In this document: positions 36,691 to 50,423 of the stretch, piece by piece
Layout: every line of letters begins with the position of its first letter
Position numbering within the stretch: the stretch's first letter is position 1
DNA from: Rickettsiaceae bacterium
Lineage (GTDB): Bacteria > Pseudomonadota > Alphaproteobacteria > Rickettsiales > Rickettsiaceae
NCBI GenBank assembly: GCA_029266475.1
Contig: JAQSWU010000007.1
Span: forward strand, 1 to 54,857
Length of the DNA stretch: 54,857 bases
Direction of reading: 5' to 3'
The notes under the pieces: generated by a model
Seen by the model: only the letters and a program-made list of their open reading frames with translations
What the model was told of the DNA's origin: nothing
The model's database searches: none
Program-made: the position numbers and the translations under genes

Positions 36691-36809
36691 ATAGGGAGAA
36701 TAAATAACTAAAAAGTTACTCGAAGATTCAATTAAACCTTTAAAGAACTTTACCAAGATCTTTGAAGCAAGATTCCAATCAGCGGCATGAAACCAGTAAA
36801 GTATTTTAA

Positions 36810-40651
<3,842 letters not shown>

Positions 40652-40751
40652 GTTTATTCATAATAAAAGATTTAGCGAATTCAAAAATCTATTTATCATA
40701 GGCTTAATAAAAACAGCAATACAAATATAATAGTTGCATACCTTGAGGCAT

Positions 40752-41075
40752 ATGAAAACATTATCGAATTTGGTTGAAGGAATACTCCGTGCGGTCTTTA
40801 AAAGGCATGGCCCGGTATTTGCTGAGATTATGGTTAATTGGAGTAAAATTGTTGGCAGTCGTTATCATTCGGTAGCGCGGCCTGTAAAAGTTTCTCAAAT
40901 TAAGGAAGGGGGCACTAAATTATGCGTATTATTTGTTGATGTTGATGATGCAGGTAGCTCGGTTGAGCTATCTTACCAGCATGGTATTCTTCTTGAAAGA
41001 ATTTCTGTTTATTTTGGATATAAAGCTATTGATAAAATAAAGTTCACTGTAAGACCTAAGGTTAGAACACCTTAG
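40752..41075 (+). CDS. DciA-like (DUF721) replicative-helicase loader candidate
   Basis: The product is 107 aa from the ATG at 40752, with GAGG just upstream; a TTG lies six codons earlier. The DUF721 core is present (FAEIMVNWSKIVGSRYHSVARPVKVS, then a beta-rich end with LCVLFVDVDDAGSSVELSYQHGILLERISVYFGYKAIDKIKF split around it). DciA loads the DnaB helicase in bacteria that lack DnaC, and this is expected in alphaproteobacteria. It is the last gene of the run that starts with ligA. Confidence 0.8.
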   Translation: MKTLSNLVEGILRAVFKRHGPVFAEIMVNWSKIVGSRYHSVARPVKVSQIKEGGTKLCVLFVDVDDAGSSVELSYQHGILLERISVYFGYKAIDKIKFTVRPKVRTP

Positions 41076-41422
41076 CTTAATTCAACACCTATCAGAAAAG
41101 TTTAAGAGTATAAAAAAATTTCAGTGATTGGGTTATTTATATACTTTTTAAACTTAAGATTAAATAGGAAGCTTAAAACCACTAACTATCCTTTGTAAAA
41201 ACTTTTCTAAACCAATTCTCTTAAAGATATCTCTCTATAGTTTTCTCTCTACCTTTAGATTTTTTTATATTTCGCTATACAACTATTAATGCGCCTTGCT
41301 AACAAGATTTAAGAACTATTAACCAAAGTTTGATTGTTATTGACATTAGTTATAAATAAGGTTAAAGTGCATTAACGTATGTCAGCCGTATATATTCATT
41401 CATCAGAAACAAGGGAAAGTTT
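41076..41422. other. Gene-free stretch before the ankyrin-like/F-box-like gene
   Basis: I see no coding frame and no strong repeat in these 347 bp. The only assignable element is the sigma-70-type promoter at 41340-41368. Confidence 0.5.
41340..41368 (+). promoter_or_regulatory. Sigma-70-type promoter
   Basis: A perfect TTGACA at 41340-41345 is followed after 17 bp by TAAAGT at 41363-41368, four of six matches to TATAAT. The ATG of the next gene lies 54 bp downstream. Confidence 0.5.
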
Positions 41423-43012
41423 ATGAGACAATTAGATGTTTATGATTTAAAAAAAGTAATTAGTGAAAAAGAATCGAATGAGCAAATTTTAGAACAATTT
41501 AAGAACATTCAAGATTTAGATGCGGCAAATAAATTGATTCTTAGTTTAAAGGATTCCTTGTCAAGAGAGGTAAAACATTACCTTGCAGAGCTTTATATGT
41601 TTGCCGGCTTTAAGGATCTATTCAAAGAATTTTGTGAATATTTTGATCCAAAACAATATAGATTAGATAATTTTGTTCCAGTCTTATTTGTAGCTATGGA
41701 CGAGGGGGTGGATGAAGAGATATTTGCTTCTCTCATCAATAAAAGATTCACTGATCTATACTCTGAAATTTTTGGTGCCCAGACTGTTGTGCAATATGCA
41801 ATGAAACAATATCCTCATTATTTTAAAATCCTCCTCAATAACGAAATGGTCGATTATTCTTACGAAGATACTTTAAAACAGCCATTATTATTTTCTAATT
41901 TAGATTCCTCTGAGCAGTTTAAATTATTACTAGAGAAGGAGGGCGTAAACCTGAATTGCGTCAATCAAGCGGGTATACCATTAATATTTGCTGCTTTATA
42001 TTATCCTGCTTCCTTCGAATTATTGCTTGCGAAGGAAGGGGTAAATTTAAACTGCGTAGATAGGGGTGATACACCATTAATATTTGCGGCATTACATTTT
42101 CCCGAGCAATTTAAATTGTTGCTTGCGAAGGAGAATATAGATTTAAATTGTGTTGATGGGACTGGGAAACCCCTAATATTTGAGGCGCTGCACTATCCTG
42201 AACTATTTAAATTATTGCTGGTGAAAGAGGGAGTAAACCTAAATTGTACAAATGAAAGAGGAAAGCCATTAATATTTGAGGCTTTGTATTATCCCGAATT
42301 ATTTAAATTATTGATTGAGAAGGAAGGAGTAGATATTAATTGTAATTTTTATTCTAATCCATTGATATTTGAGGCTGTAAAATACCCATTATTATTCAAA
42401 TTATTGCTCGAGCATGATAAGATAGATCTAAGTAAAAAAGGTTATTCAGATAAGCCAATAACATTTGAGGTTCTAAACAACTTAGATAGTTTAAAGTTAA
42501 TCCTTGACAAGATTGATCCTAAAGAATATCAAATGAAAGAACTTCTTCTCGAATCTTTTTTAAGAGGATTTTTCGATTCAGCTATATATCTTTTAAAGAA
42601 AGGTGCTAAACTTGAAAGTGATGATTTAAATCAAGGTGATTTTGTAACTTTCTGCCAAGGATTTATGCAGCATTTAGCCGCAAAGATTGCAACAGAGCAA
42701 GCGGAAGCAGATCCGGCAAGTCTACGCGCTGATCTGTTATTATATGAAAAAGTAAAAAAATTAGTTCTAAACAATAGCAGTACAAGCGATATAGGTGAAG
42801 CGATTCACAAAATCGACGTTTTCAAAGCATTACATTTTAACCAAATCTGTGGTATTAGTAAAAAATTTGGAATTACTGAGCTTCCTGAAGAAATTGCAGC
42901 TTTTATCTTTAGCAATGTTAATATTAGTGATTTGAAGCTTCCTGAAACAGATATGGTTAATCAAAGTTTATCATTTTTAGATTATTTAGGCGAATCATCT
43001 AAAGCTGAATAA
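41423..43012 (+). CDS. Ankyrin-like repeat protein with C-terminal F-box-like motif
   Basis: The product is 529 aa. Residues about 145-370 hold seven tandem 33-residue repeats with the consensus VNLNCVDxxGxPLIFxALxYPExFKLLLxKEG. This is an ankyrin variant in which the second helix carries a conserved Tyr-Pro or Phe-Pro. The repeats are so alike that expansion must be recent. Residues 482-505 read FGITELPEEIAAFIFSNVNISDLKL, an F-box-like core (LPxEIxxxIxSxxxxxDL). It has an AGGGAAAG ribosome site. The architecture (repeats, then a terminal F-box-like motif) mirrors Orientia ankyrin effectors and poxviral PRANC proteins. The target is unknown. Confidence 0.75.
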   Translation: MRQLDVYDLKKVISEKESNEQILEQFKNIQDLDAANKLILSLKDSLSREVKHYLAELYMFAGFKDLFKEFCEYFDPKQYRLDNFVPVLFVAMDEGVDEEIFASLINKRFTDLYSEIFGAQTVVQYAMKQYPHYFKILLNNEMVDYSYEDTLKQPLLFSNLDSSEQFKLLLEKEGVNLNCVNQAGIPLIFAALYYPASFELLLAKEGVNLNCVDRGDTPLIFAALHFPEQFKLLLAKENIDLNCVDGTGKPLIFEALHYPELFKLLLVKEGVNLNCTNERGKPLIFEALYYPELFKLLIEKEGVDINCNFYSNPLIFEAVKYPLLFKLLLEHDKIDLSKKGYSDKPITFEVLNNLDSLKLILDKIDPKEYQMKELLLESFLRGFFDSAIYLLKKGAKLESDDLNQGDFVTFCQGFMQHLAAKIATEQAEADPASLRADLLLYEKVKKLVLNNSSTSDIGEAIHKIDVFKALHFNQICGISKKFGITELPEEIAAFIFSNVNISDLKLPETDMVNQSLSFLDYLGESSKAE

Positions 43013-43114
43013 ACTGGTAGTTTTAAAGTTGCTATAATATGTATCCAGCTAAGCTTAAGTAAATTTCAATTGCCTTACGGTAGGTTTAGTTGTAAGATAA
43101 TTTACTTTGAACTT

Positions 43115-43215
43115 ACTAACCTGAACTATGGATAAGAAATTTAGTAAATTTTTTATCAAATAAAGCCTTTGATAAAAATAATAAGCAAATTCTCTTATCC
43201 ATAGTTCAGGTTAGT
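43115..43215. repeat. Palindromic dispersed element next to tRNA-Arg
   Basis: The first 23 bases (containing taacctgaactatggataa) and the last 23 are perfect reverse complements. A second inner stem, tttatcaaa with tttgataaa, lies near the middle. The 101-bp element belongs to the same family as 9782-9964 and the remnant at 45723-45754. It ends 3 bp before the tRNA gene. Confidence 0.88.
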
Positions 43216-43218
43216 AAT

Positions 43219-43295
43219 GCATTCGTAGCTCAGCTGGATAGAGCGTTGCCCTCCGGAGGCAAAGGCCGTTGGTTCAAATCCAACCGAGTGCACCA
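43219..43295 (+). tRNA. tRNA-Arg (anticodon CCG)
   Basis: The cloverleaf is complete. The acceptor arm is gcattcg with cgagtgc, including one G-T pair. The D arm has agctcagctggatagagc. The anticodon stem is ttgcc/ggcaa around the loop ctccgga, giving anticodon CCG. The T arm has ggttcaaatcc. CCA is encoded. It reads CGG codons. Confidence 0.96.
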
Positions 43296-43335
43296 AATCA
43301 TTTAACCTATTTTCAGTTGGGCCAAATCAGGGAGG

Positions 43336-44709
43336 TTAAATAACATCCCCCATTAAATCAGAGAGCAAATAATGCTTGCAAAAAAGATCGTATAAATCAC
43401 AATTTAAGCTGAGATCAATTCCATAGTCTTTCATTATATCACCTACTTCTTTAGCTTTTCCAATATTTATACTTGAATCAATATGGCAAGAATTTTTAAA
43501 GAAATCTTTATAGGACTCCGCTGCAAGTTTGGCTAAAATTTCTTTATCTACCTTCTTAAACACTTTTTCACATAAGGCTCTATCTATAGTAGCTTCTTTT
43601 CCTTTGTAAGAATCTTTAATTAGTTTTTCAATCATAATCTTAGTAGATACAGGTAATTTAATATTAAGGTCGCTAACGTGATAAAACAAGTCATCCATAG
43701 AGTGCTTTATAAGATGTTTTATTTTTTTATATTCTGGTTTAACCTTATTCATCACTTCCTCAATACTTAACTCAGGATGCTTTTGCATCTCCTCTATAGC
43801 AAGGATTGGAACAATAGGTGTAAGCTGAGAATGATAAGCGCAGTTACCAATTTTCTAGGGGCTCATTTCATATTGATATATTGGTTGCCCTAATTGCTCA
43901 AAAATGTTTAGATATTTCTCTTTATTATCGATTGTTTCTAGACCATTGACCTTCCAATCTTCGGGTTTCTTATAAACATTAATTCCCGGTATATTGTTCC
44001 CTCTCCCGTAACCTCGGTTTCCTTCAAATATATAGGAATCACTCACGACTACTGACGTAATATGTTTATCAAAAGAAAGGAAATAAATTTGACAAGGAAG
44101 GGAATCAAATTCTTTCGTAATCTTCTCGGATAGTGCAATAGACTCAGAGTTTTTAAGATTAGTGAATATGTTCCGGAGGTTATTTCGATAGTCTGCGGGT
44201 TTTAAGGAATCTATATAATAATTTTTATATATTTTTAAAATAAGATCATGTTGATCACCTGAGTGAATAACTCTTTGAATTTTAAACAAATGCCATCTAA
44301 AGTAGTTACTTATATTAGAGTAGTTTTCGCCTTCTAGCCTAGCTTCCACTTTAGATGGAAGATCGATCTTAGGTGTTAAATTATTAGCGGCGCAAAAAGT
44401 ATTATGAATTGTTTCTTCTTGAAATGAGGAACTTGAGGGGGATACATCAAATGAGTGAATGTATTTTTCTAACAAAGCAGGATTTTTATCAAGAATTTCA
44501 CTTGCAAAGTAAGGGTCTTGAAGACTTAACCAATTAAAAACTATATCTATAGGTGTGTTAGGATAAGGATCGCCGCTTCCAAGTACATTATCATTAATAT
44601 ATGTGTCTCTTTTGTAGGGATCCGAAAGCGACTCGAAAGCGAAAGAAGGTTCTGCGGATATTTTATAATAAGCGCGTTCTAAAAATATAGGTAAATCAGA
44701 TTTTGGCAT
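43336..44709 (-). pseudogene. Effector-like gene split by one in-frame amber codon
   Basis: Two frames, 43855-44709 (284 aa) and 43336-43788 (150 aa), are in the same phase. They are separated only by TAG at 43855-43857 and 22 sense codons. Read through, they give one 457-residue protein. Around the stop the sequence is MSP-stop-KIGNCAYHSQLTP. From memory, rickettsial and Legionella effectors carry a Q-x-x-GNC-x-x-S motif, and here the stop sits where that Gln would be (CAG to TAG is one transition). H216 and the NRGYG at 231-235 precede it and would complete the domain. The start has an AGGGAA site. It could be a recent pseudogene, a sequencing error or a suppressed stop. Confidence 0.65.
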
Positions 44710-44914
44710 ATTTAAGTTCCCTTTTTATAAAATAACTAACAACATAAAACGAAAGTTAAGATTTGTCAAGAAAGCTTTAAATTTTCATTAATTAATGCTA
44801 TTAATTATGCTGGGCATCCTAATGTAATCATCGCTTTAGAGAGAAGGCTTGACAAAGGTAGGTAAATTCGAGCATCTTATAAATAATAATGTTTGTATTC
44901 ATGGGAGGTTGTAT

Positions 44915-45718
44915 ATGAATTTGATCTCAATTATAATGCTTAGTTTCGTTGTAACATCTTGTAATAATTTTGGTGCAAGGCTTACTATTTATGACGATGA
45001 CGATAAGCCCTCTTGTCTAGCGCAGCAAAAAGATCCTCGCAACATTACAAATCCAAAGGTAACCCAATTAATAGACACTTCGATTAAGCAACCTTATCAT
45101 TCACCATATAGCCTTTGGGATCAAGATACTGTGAGGAGGAATCCTAACTTAAAGCAGGCTTTAAAGGAATATAGTGAGGGTAAGCGAGGTATGTCAGTAA
45201 GACATTTAACCCTAAGTAATAAAGCCCCGCAAACAATTCATTATGAACTTATCAATAAAGGATTCAAACACAGCAGAGTACCGCTCGCTGTAAATGCCAA
45301 CGAAACAAAAAAGAAGAGCTATTGGTGTAAAGATGGTAGCACCACTAATACTAAGTTGAGCAAAAGATTAGTTTATATGGACACTTATTCGCATACAGAT
45401 GGTGGGCTGGTCCGGGTAAAACCTCATGGTATACCAGACCCTAGAAATCCTCGCCCTCAGCCGCATGCAGCAAAAAGTGTATTGTTGAATACAAAGGCTC
45501 CTTACGATACTAGTTGGCAGAATGAAGCATTTAAGGTGAGCGAGGAAGGCTACCCAGTACCTAAAGCGCCAACTAAAGATGCAGGACTTAAGTCCCATGA
45601 TGCTAGGATAAAACAAGATTTAATAAATGCTGGCGAGGATATATTTAGCTATTGGGTCAATGGAGTTATGGATAGGGCGCATATTAACCTCAAGGTTGAC
45701 TTCAGCCATTGTAATTAA
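44915..45718 (+). CDS. Unknown lipoprotein
   Basis: The product is 267 aa from the ATG at 44915 (MNLISIIMLSFVVTSC), which has a GGGAGG ribosome site; an in-frame TTG lies 22 codons upstream. The hydrophobic start ends in the lipobox VTSC, so the mature protein should be lipid-anchored at C16. The body is basic, with many His, Pro and Asn residues (YSHTDGGLVRVKPHGIPDP, then SWQNEAFKVSEEGYPVPKAP). I do not recognise a family. The pattern is well ordered and unlike a decayed gene. A short remnant of the palindromic element follows directly after the stop. Confidence 0.7.
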   Translation: MNLISIIMLSFVVTSCNNFGARLTIYDDDDKPSCLAQQKDPRNITNPKVTQLIDTSIKQPYHSPYSLWDQDTVRRNPNLKQALKEYSEGKRGMSVRHLTLSNKAPQTIHYELINKGFKHSRVPLAVNANETKKKSYWCKDGSTTNTKLSKRLVYMDTYSHTDGGLVRVKPHGIPDPRNPRPQPHAAKSVLLNTKAPYDTSWQNEAFKVSEEGYPVPKAPTKDAGLKSHDARIKQDLINAGEDIFSYWVNGVMDRAHINLKVDFSHCN

Positions 45719-45722
45719 TAAA

Positions 45723-45754
45723 TAACCTGAACTTATTATCCATAGTTCGGGTTA
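45723..45754. repeat. Remnant of the palindromic element
   Basis: Taacctgaac at 45723-45732 and gttcgggtta at 45745-45754 are the outer ends of the 43115 element, with one mismatch and nearly all of the interior deleted. It lies 4 bp after the lipoprotein stop. Confidence 0.7.
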
Positions 45755-45805
45755 ATCAGTATTGGAGCTACAACAGCGCCAATTTTTAAAGTACGAAACT
45801 TATAT

Positions 45806-46399
45806 TTAGCAATGCCCAAGCTGCGAGGCGTAGAAGGAGCTATCGATGCCTAGCTTGTGCAAAGCTGATATCCATTTATTGTCATTATTATTTGAAAATA
45901 TTAACTCTAAATCAGCATCTGAGATAATCCAGTGATTTTGTTCAAGTTCATGTTCTAATTGACCTGCGCTCCAGCCTGTATATCCCATTACAAAAAGGCT
46001 GTTTTTAGGTCCAACCCCATGTGCCATATCCTGCAATATTTGTAGATTAGAGCTTACAGCAAGATTATCCTCAAATTTGAATAGTAAGTTTTTACTATAT
46101 TCGCTAGTATGGAGAACGAAGCCGCGATCAGGTTCAATTGGGCCACCTAAATGAACTGGTATATTGATATTATCGACATCCGTTTCAGCTTTTAGCATTT
46201 TGAAAATAGACTTAAAAGGTAAATTATTAACTAAATGATTGACAATTAAGCCTATAGCCCCTTGTTCGGTATGGGACGCAAGATAAATTAGAGATTTGCT
46301 AAAGACCTCGTTAAAGTTCATATATGGATTAGCGATCAAGAATTTTCCCGCTAAACTGTTGAAGTTTTTACTACTACCTAGATCAAACATTGCACCCAT
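45806..46399 (-). CDS. YqgE/AlgH family protein
   Basis: The product is 197 aa, near the normal size of this family (UPF0301). Signature segments are SLAGKFLIANPYM, HTEQGAIGLIVNH, VHLGGPIEPDRGFVLHT and the C-terminal VMGYTGWSAGQLEHELEQNHWI split over the usual core. The biochemical role is not established; AlgH was linked to alginate regulation in Pseudomonas. The start is either the ATG at 46399 or another three codons later; no ribosome site decides. It is divergent from dsbD, with about 98 bp between starts. Confidence 0.9.
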   Translation of the reverse strand: MGAMFDLGSSKNFNSLAGKFLIANPYMNFNEVFSKSLIYLASHTEQGAIGLIVNHLVNNLPFKSIFKMLKAETDVDNINIPVHLGGPIEPDRGFVLHTSEYSKNLLFKFEDNLAVSSNLQILQDMAHGVGPKNSLFVMGYTGWSAGQLEHELEQNHWIISDADLELIFSNNNDNKWISALHKLGIDSSFYASQLGHC

Positions 46400-46497
46400 A
46401 ACTAAATTTAAATTGTAAAAATAATGAAATCAAATACCCTATAATAATTATATAGTTTTATAATAGCCTTTATCAAGTATCTCATTTAAAGAATTAT

Positions 46498-48471
46498 ATG
46501 CAGAACCCAAAATATAAATTTATTGTACTTTTTTTCCTTAATTTATTATGTAATTATGTATTTGCATTTCCTAAGACTCCACAATTTAATTTAACAGCGA
46601 CATCTTGTGGCGCAGAGTTGAAGCTTGAACTAAGCGACAAAACAAAGATTTACTGGAAAACGCCTGGAACTATAGGTTTCCCTACTAAAATAAACTTATC
46701 AAACTCGCAAAATTTGAAAGATTATAATATAATTTGGCCAATGCCTAAGGAAAAAGGTAAGGCTTTGAATGATATTTATTACGTTTATTCCGGTAATATA
46801 AACATACCAATTGATTTACAGCCTATTGATCCGGCGTTACCTATCAAGCTTAAAGCTGAGATAAGCTATGCTATCTGCAATAAGAAATGTATTCCAGTTA
46901 AGCAGGTTATTGAAGAAACGGTTAAGTTAGATACGTGCGAGATTAATAAGGAGCCAAATTTTGTTGTAGAGGGAATGTTTTACGATAAGCTTAAATCTAA
47001 GCTAACGGCACAAATAAGTTTTAAAGAGCCGCAATCAGCAAACCTTGTTTTTGTTATAGAGCCCGTAAAAAATGTTATATTTCAGGGGGTAAAGATTATC
47101 CAGCGAAATAGTAATCAGTTAACGCTAGAAACTTCACTTACGGGGCAAGAAGTAGAGAAGCTTAAAAATACAGCGATTACTGTATATTCGAATAACTCTA
47201 AAGCTCCTTATATTTATGATAAGGGTATAATTATTACTAATGTTAATCCATCAAATTACAATATTTTTTGGATAATCATGCTTGCTATGTTAGGTGGTTT
47301 TATACTTAATTTTATGCCTTGTGTGTTTCCTGTGTTATCCTTAAAAGTTCTCTCGGTACTTAAAACCATTAGCTATAAGCCACATAAGACAAAAGCTGCG
47401 CTAATTATTTCAAGTCTTGGAATTATCTCTACATTCGTAATGCTTGGCTTACTTGTAGTTATTCTAAAATCCCTAGGACACGAAGTATTTTTCGGGCAGA
47501 ACTTTCAAAATCCAACCTTCATCACTTTCTTATGCTTAGTTTTAGTGCTATTTATTTCATCTGCGCAAGACAGATTTAATTTAAAACTGCCTAATTTAAT
47601 TGTAAACAAAACCTCAAATTTTAGGTTTAACAATTATTATATCGAAGCATTCTCAAGTGGAGTTTTAGCAAGTCTTCTATCAACTCCTTGTACAGCTCCA
47701 TTTCTAGGAACTGCGTTAAGTCTCGCTTTATCTGGAGATGCAGCGCTGGTGCTTATTATATTTACTGCAATAGGATTTGGTTTTGCTTTACCTTACCTAC
47801 TATTGGCTTTTTCTCCTGCTTTACTTGCAAAATTACCAAGGCCGGGTGAGTGGATGGAAAAAATTAAGTTAGTCCTAAGTTTGCTTTTAGTAGGTACTTT
47901 AATCTGGCTGTTATATATATATTTCACTCAGCGAGGCATATATAATGCCATTGGGATGGCTGGAATCCTGTTACTAATAAAATTTTTTATAGAAGTAAAG
48001 AAAGGTTTTCTAAGCAACAAATATTTAAAGATAATACTCTTGTTAGCATTATCATTTACGCTCTTTACTCTGCCAGCAATGAAGCATAATAAAGAAGTGA
48101 TATTAGTGCATAGAACAGCAAAACTATGGCAGAATATAGATCTGCAAGAGATTCCACGTTTAATCAATGAAGGGAAAACGGTTGTAGTAGATGTAACTGC
48201 GGATTGGTGCGTTACTTGTAAATATAATAAGTTCATGGTTTTAGAGCAAGAACGCACTTTAGAACTGCTTGACCGAGGAAATATAGTGGCTATACGTGCG
48301 GATTTTACTAGTTATAATTCTGATATTTTGTTTTTCCTAAAATCTAATAATGTTCATGGAGTGCCATTTAATATCATTTACGGGAAAGGGGCGCCAGCTG
48401 GTATCATTCTGCCAACTGTCTATAGTTATAATCAGCTTAAGGAAGCAATCGATAAAGCTCAAGGGGAATGA
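46498..48471 (+). CDS. dsbD: Thiol:disulfide interchange protein DsbD/ScsB-like
   Basis: The product is 657 aa. It moves electrons from cytoplasmic thioredoxin across the inner membrane to the periplasm. A signal peptide (about 1-23) leads to a periplasmic N-terminal domain with cysteines in TATSCGAEL and CNKKCIPVKQ. The membrane domain has eight helices and the paired cysteines in FMPCVFPVLSLKVL and LLSTPCTAPFLGTAL. The C-terminal thioredoxin-like domain has the redox pair C571-x-x-C574 in TADWCVTCKYNKF. The domain order and length are those of full-length DsbD, with an N-terminus closer to ScsB. Partners in periplasmic disulfide reduction are not in this window. Confidence 0.9.
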   Translation: MQNPKYKFIVLFFLNLLCNYVFAFPKTPQFNLTATSCGAELKLELSDKTKIYWKTPGTIGFPTKINLSNSQNLKDYNIIWPMPKEKGKALNDIYYVYSGNINIPIDLQPIDPALPIKLKAEISYAICNKKCIPVKQVIEETVKLDTCEINKEPNFVVEGMFYDKLKSKLTAQISFKEPQSANLVFVIEPVKNVIFQGVKIIQRNSNQLTLETSLTGQEVEKLKNTAITVYSNNSKAPYIYDKGIIITNVNPSNYNIFWIIMLAMLGGFILNFMPCVFPVLSLKVLSVLKTISYKPHKTKAALIISSLGIISTFVMLGLLVVILKSLGHEVFFGQNFQNPTFITFLCLVLVLFISSAQDRFNLKLPNLIVNKTSNFRFNNYYIEAFSSGVLASLLSTPCTAPFLGTALSLALSGDAALVLIIFTAIGFGFALPYLLLAFSPALLAKLPRPGEWMEKIKLVLSLLLVGTLIWLLYIYFTQRGIYNAIGMAGILLLIKFFIEVKKGFLSNKYLKIILLLALSFTLFTLPAMKHNKEVILVHRTAKLWQNIDLQEIPRLINEGKTVVVDVTADWCVTCKYNKFMVLEQERTLELLDRGNIVAIRADFTSYNSDILFFLKSNNVHGVPFNIIYGKGAPAGIILPTVYSYNQLKEAIDKAQGE

Positions 48472-48541
48472 ATTTTCTTGCTTTTTTTAAGATTTTTGCT
48501 ATTTATACCTTTTATATAAAGAGTTCTGTAATAGGTTTTTA

Positions 48542-49312
48542 ATGATGAGCGAAAATAATAATATTGCTATAACCAGCTTTTACTCATTTATCGATATCGA
48601 AGATATAATTTCTCTGCAGCCGAGAATTTTATTAGTTGCTAAGAAGAAATATGTTAAAGGTACAATTCTGCTTGCAAGAGAAGGTTTTAATGGTTCTTTG
48701 TCAGGAGCTAAAGAAAATGTTGAATTTGTTGTAAGCGAGCTTATAAAGTTAACTGGAGCAACTGATGTTAATTTTAAAACAAATTACAGCTCTGTTCATC
48801 CGTTTAGTAAAATGAAAGTAAAGCTGAAAAAAGAGATTGTAACTCTTGGTTTAGGTGAGATTGATGTGAATTCTCTTAAGGGCCAATATATCGAGCCTAC
48901 AGAATGGGATGAGTTTATTTCCTCTGAAGACGTTATAACAATCGATACAAGAAATGATTACGAATATGCGATGGGTCATTTCGAAGGTGCTGTTGATCCG
49001 TTAACTCCTACATTTCGTGATTTCCCTAAATGGGCCGATGACCATAAACATATTCTTGAAGGAAAAAAAATAGCTATGTACTGCACTGGAGGGATTAGGT
49101 GTGAAAAATCTACGGCCTATATGAGAAGCCTCGGTTATAAGGAAGTATATCACCTAAAAGGAGGAATATTACAATATTTAGAGGATACTAACAATAAAAA
49201 CGGTAAATGGCACGGGGAATGTTTTGTATTTGATGATCGAAGAGCAGTGGATTCAGATTTAAAGCCTTCAGAAAGCGCTCTGGCTGAAAACAGAGAGCTT
49301 GACTGTCAATAG
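48542..49312 (+). CDS. trhO: tRNA uridine-34 hydroxylase (rhodanese-like, UPF0176)
   Basis: The product is 256 aa. TrhO uses oxygen to hydroxylate U34 of certain tRNAs on the way to cmo5U or mo5U. The N-terminal ferredoxin-like part has [20 protein letters not shown]. The rhodanese domain has [22 protein letters not shown] and the catalytic loop [16 protein letters not shown]. The C-terminus [17 protein letters not shown] is typical of the family, although the further Cys-rich extension of some members is absent. Two ATGs stand in tandem at the start. It follows dsbD after 70 bp in the same direction. Confidence 0.93.
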   Translation: MMSENNNIAITSFYSFIDIEDIISLQPRILLVAKKKYVKGTILLAREGFNGSLSGAKENVEFVVSELIKLTGATDVNFKTNYSSVHPFSKMKVKLKKEIVTLGLGEIDVNSLKGQYIEPTEWDEFISSEDVITIDTRNDYEYAMGHFEGAVDPLTPTFRDFPKWADDHKHILEGKKIAMYCTGGIRCEKSTAYMRSLGYKEVYHLKGGILQYLEDTNNKNGKWHGECFVFDDRRAVDSDLKPSESALAENRELDCQ

Positions 49313-49446
49313 TACTTAAAAATTAAGTCTTGAGCTATACTTTACTTTAAGTTGTAACTAGGGCAGCAATAATATCTCTTAGTTAAGTATCTATATATTT
49401 CCTGTAATTTTTTACAAAAATCTCTTAAGTTTTGTAAATATATCGC

Positions 49447-49475
49447 TTGCATTAGGGAAATATTTGGGATATATT
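49447..49475 (+). promoter_or_regulatory. Possible sigma-70-type promoter
   Basis: TTGCAT at 49447-49452 and TATATT at 49470-49475 are spaced by 17 bp, and a TATAAT follows at 49477. The downstream gene starts at 49534. The -35 is weak (three of six), so confidence is limited. Confidence 0.35.
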
Positions 49476-49533
49476 CTATAATTGCAAAACTCTAACATGT
49501 GTTAAGGTTTTCGAAAAGTAAAAGGTTATTATT

Positions 49534-50406
49534 ATGTCAAATTATTTAAATGCGAGAAAGTATTTTCATAATGCTACGCATTACGGTAAAGAAGCGTTAG
49601 CTTCAGGCGCACAGACTGCAGGTTCCCTATTTAATATAGCATCTGCAACTGGGTTACTTGGGGCAGGGCTTTGGGGCGGACTTAATATGTTCAAAGGTAT
49701 CGCGGGTAATGTTGTAACTGCACGCGCTGCTGTAGGACTATTCCCTCAGAAGGCTGTTACTTCTTCTTTACCATATAAAGTAGTGGATTTAGCTTATGAA
49801 AATTTAATCAAGCACCCTACAGCATCTCTAGCTGCTACTGAAGCTGGTGTAATTGCTTATAATAACAAGCCTATTAAAGATATGGGTAATGGTATTGTAG
49901 GTTTAGCTGTAAATGCTTTTGACACTGTAAGCAATTCCTACAATGCTTTAGCAGAAGGAACGAAAGGAGTTAGTTATCTTGGTCTAGAGGCTATGGGTTA
50001 TAATTTCGCTGTTGACGAAGCAAATGTATATGGAATTGAGCCTATTAAATCTGAAGATGTAACAGTATTAAAAATTCCTCAATTGAGAATTGAAGAAGGA
50101 GTAGATTACTCTGATCCGATGATTAAGAAGCATGTTAACAATATTGATGCAGAAAATGCAATGTTATCTGGATGGGAAAATATGTCTCATGAGAATCCAT
50201 TGCAGCATGATATAGTTGATGTTTACAGCGATGAAAAATATTTCATGAATGCTTTTAATTCCTTAAAAGGTAAAGCTTACGCGAATAATTCATCAGAGTT
50301 ATTAAATGTCATCCCAGCAAGTAGTATTGATAATTCAGAATTTAATGATTTTGAAGAATTAGATACTATGGGAAGCGAGTGGGTTAGCTTAGACCAACTT
50401 GACTAA
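49534..50406 (+). CDS. Unknown protein with an N-terminal glycine-rich hydrophobic segment
   Basis: The product is 290 aa. Residues about 25-65 are rich in Gly, Ala and Leu (SATGLLGAGLWGGLNMFKGIAG) and could insert in a membrane or form a hairpin; there is no cleavable signal. A second small-residue segment covers about 95-150. The second half is acidic and soluble, ending in EWVSLDQLD. I do not recognise the family. It has its own promoter-like region and ends at a strong terminator, so it is a single-gene unit and not decayed. Confidence 0.6.
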   Translation: MSNYLNARKYFHNATHYGKEALASGAQTAGSLFNIASATGLLGAGLWGGLNMFKGIAGNVVTARAAVGLFPQKAVTSSLPYKVVDLAYENLIKHPTASLAATEAGVIAYNNKPIKDMGNGIVGLAVNAFDTVSNSYNALAEGTKGVSYLGLEAMGYNFAVDEANVYGIEPIKSEDVTVLKIPQLRIEEGVDYSDPMIKKHVNNIDAENAMLSGWENMSHENPLQHDIVDVYSDEKYFMNAFNSLKGKAYANNSSELLNVIPASSIDNSEFNDFEELDTMGSEWVSLDQLD

Positions 50407-50423
50407 TCTTTTTTATGCTCCTT

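Noticed and set aside
43115-43295. tRNA-Arg as an integration site for a genomic island
   Set aside because: No duplicated tRNA 3' end and no integrase are present; the neighbouring palindrome is enough to explain the structure.
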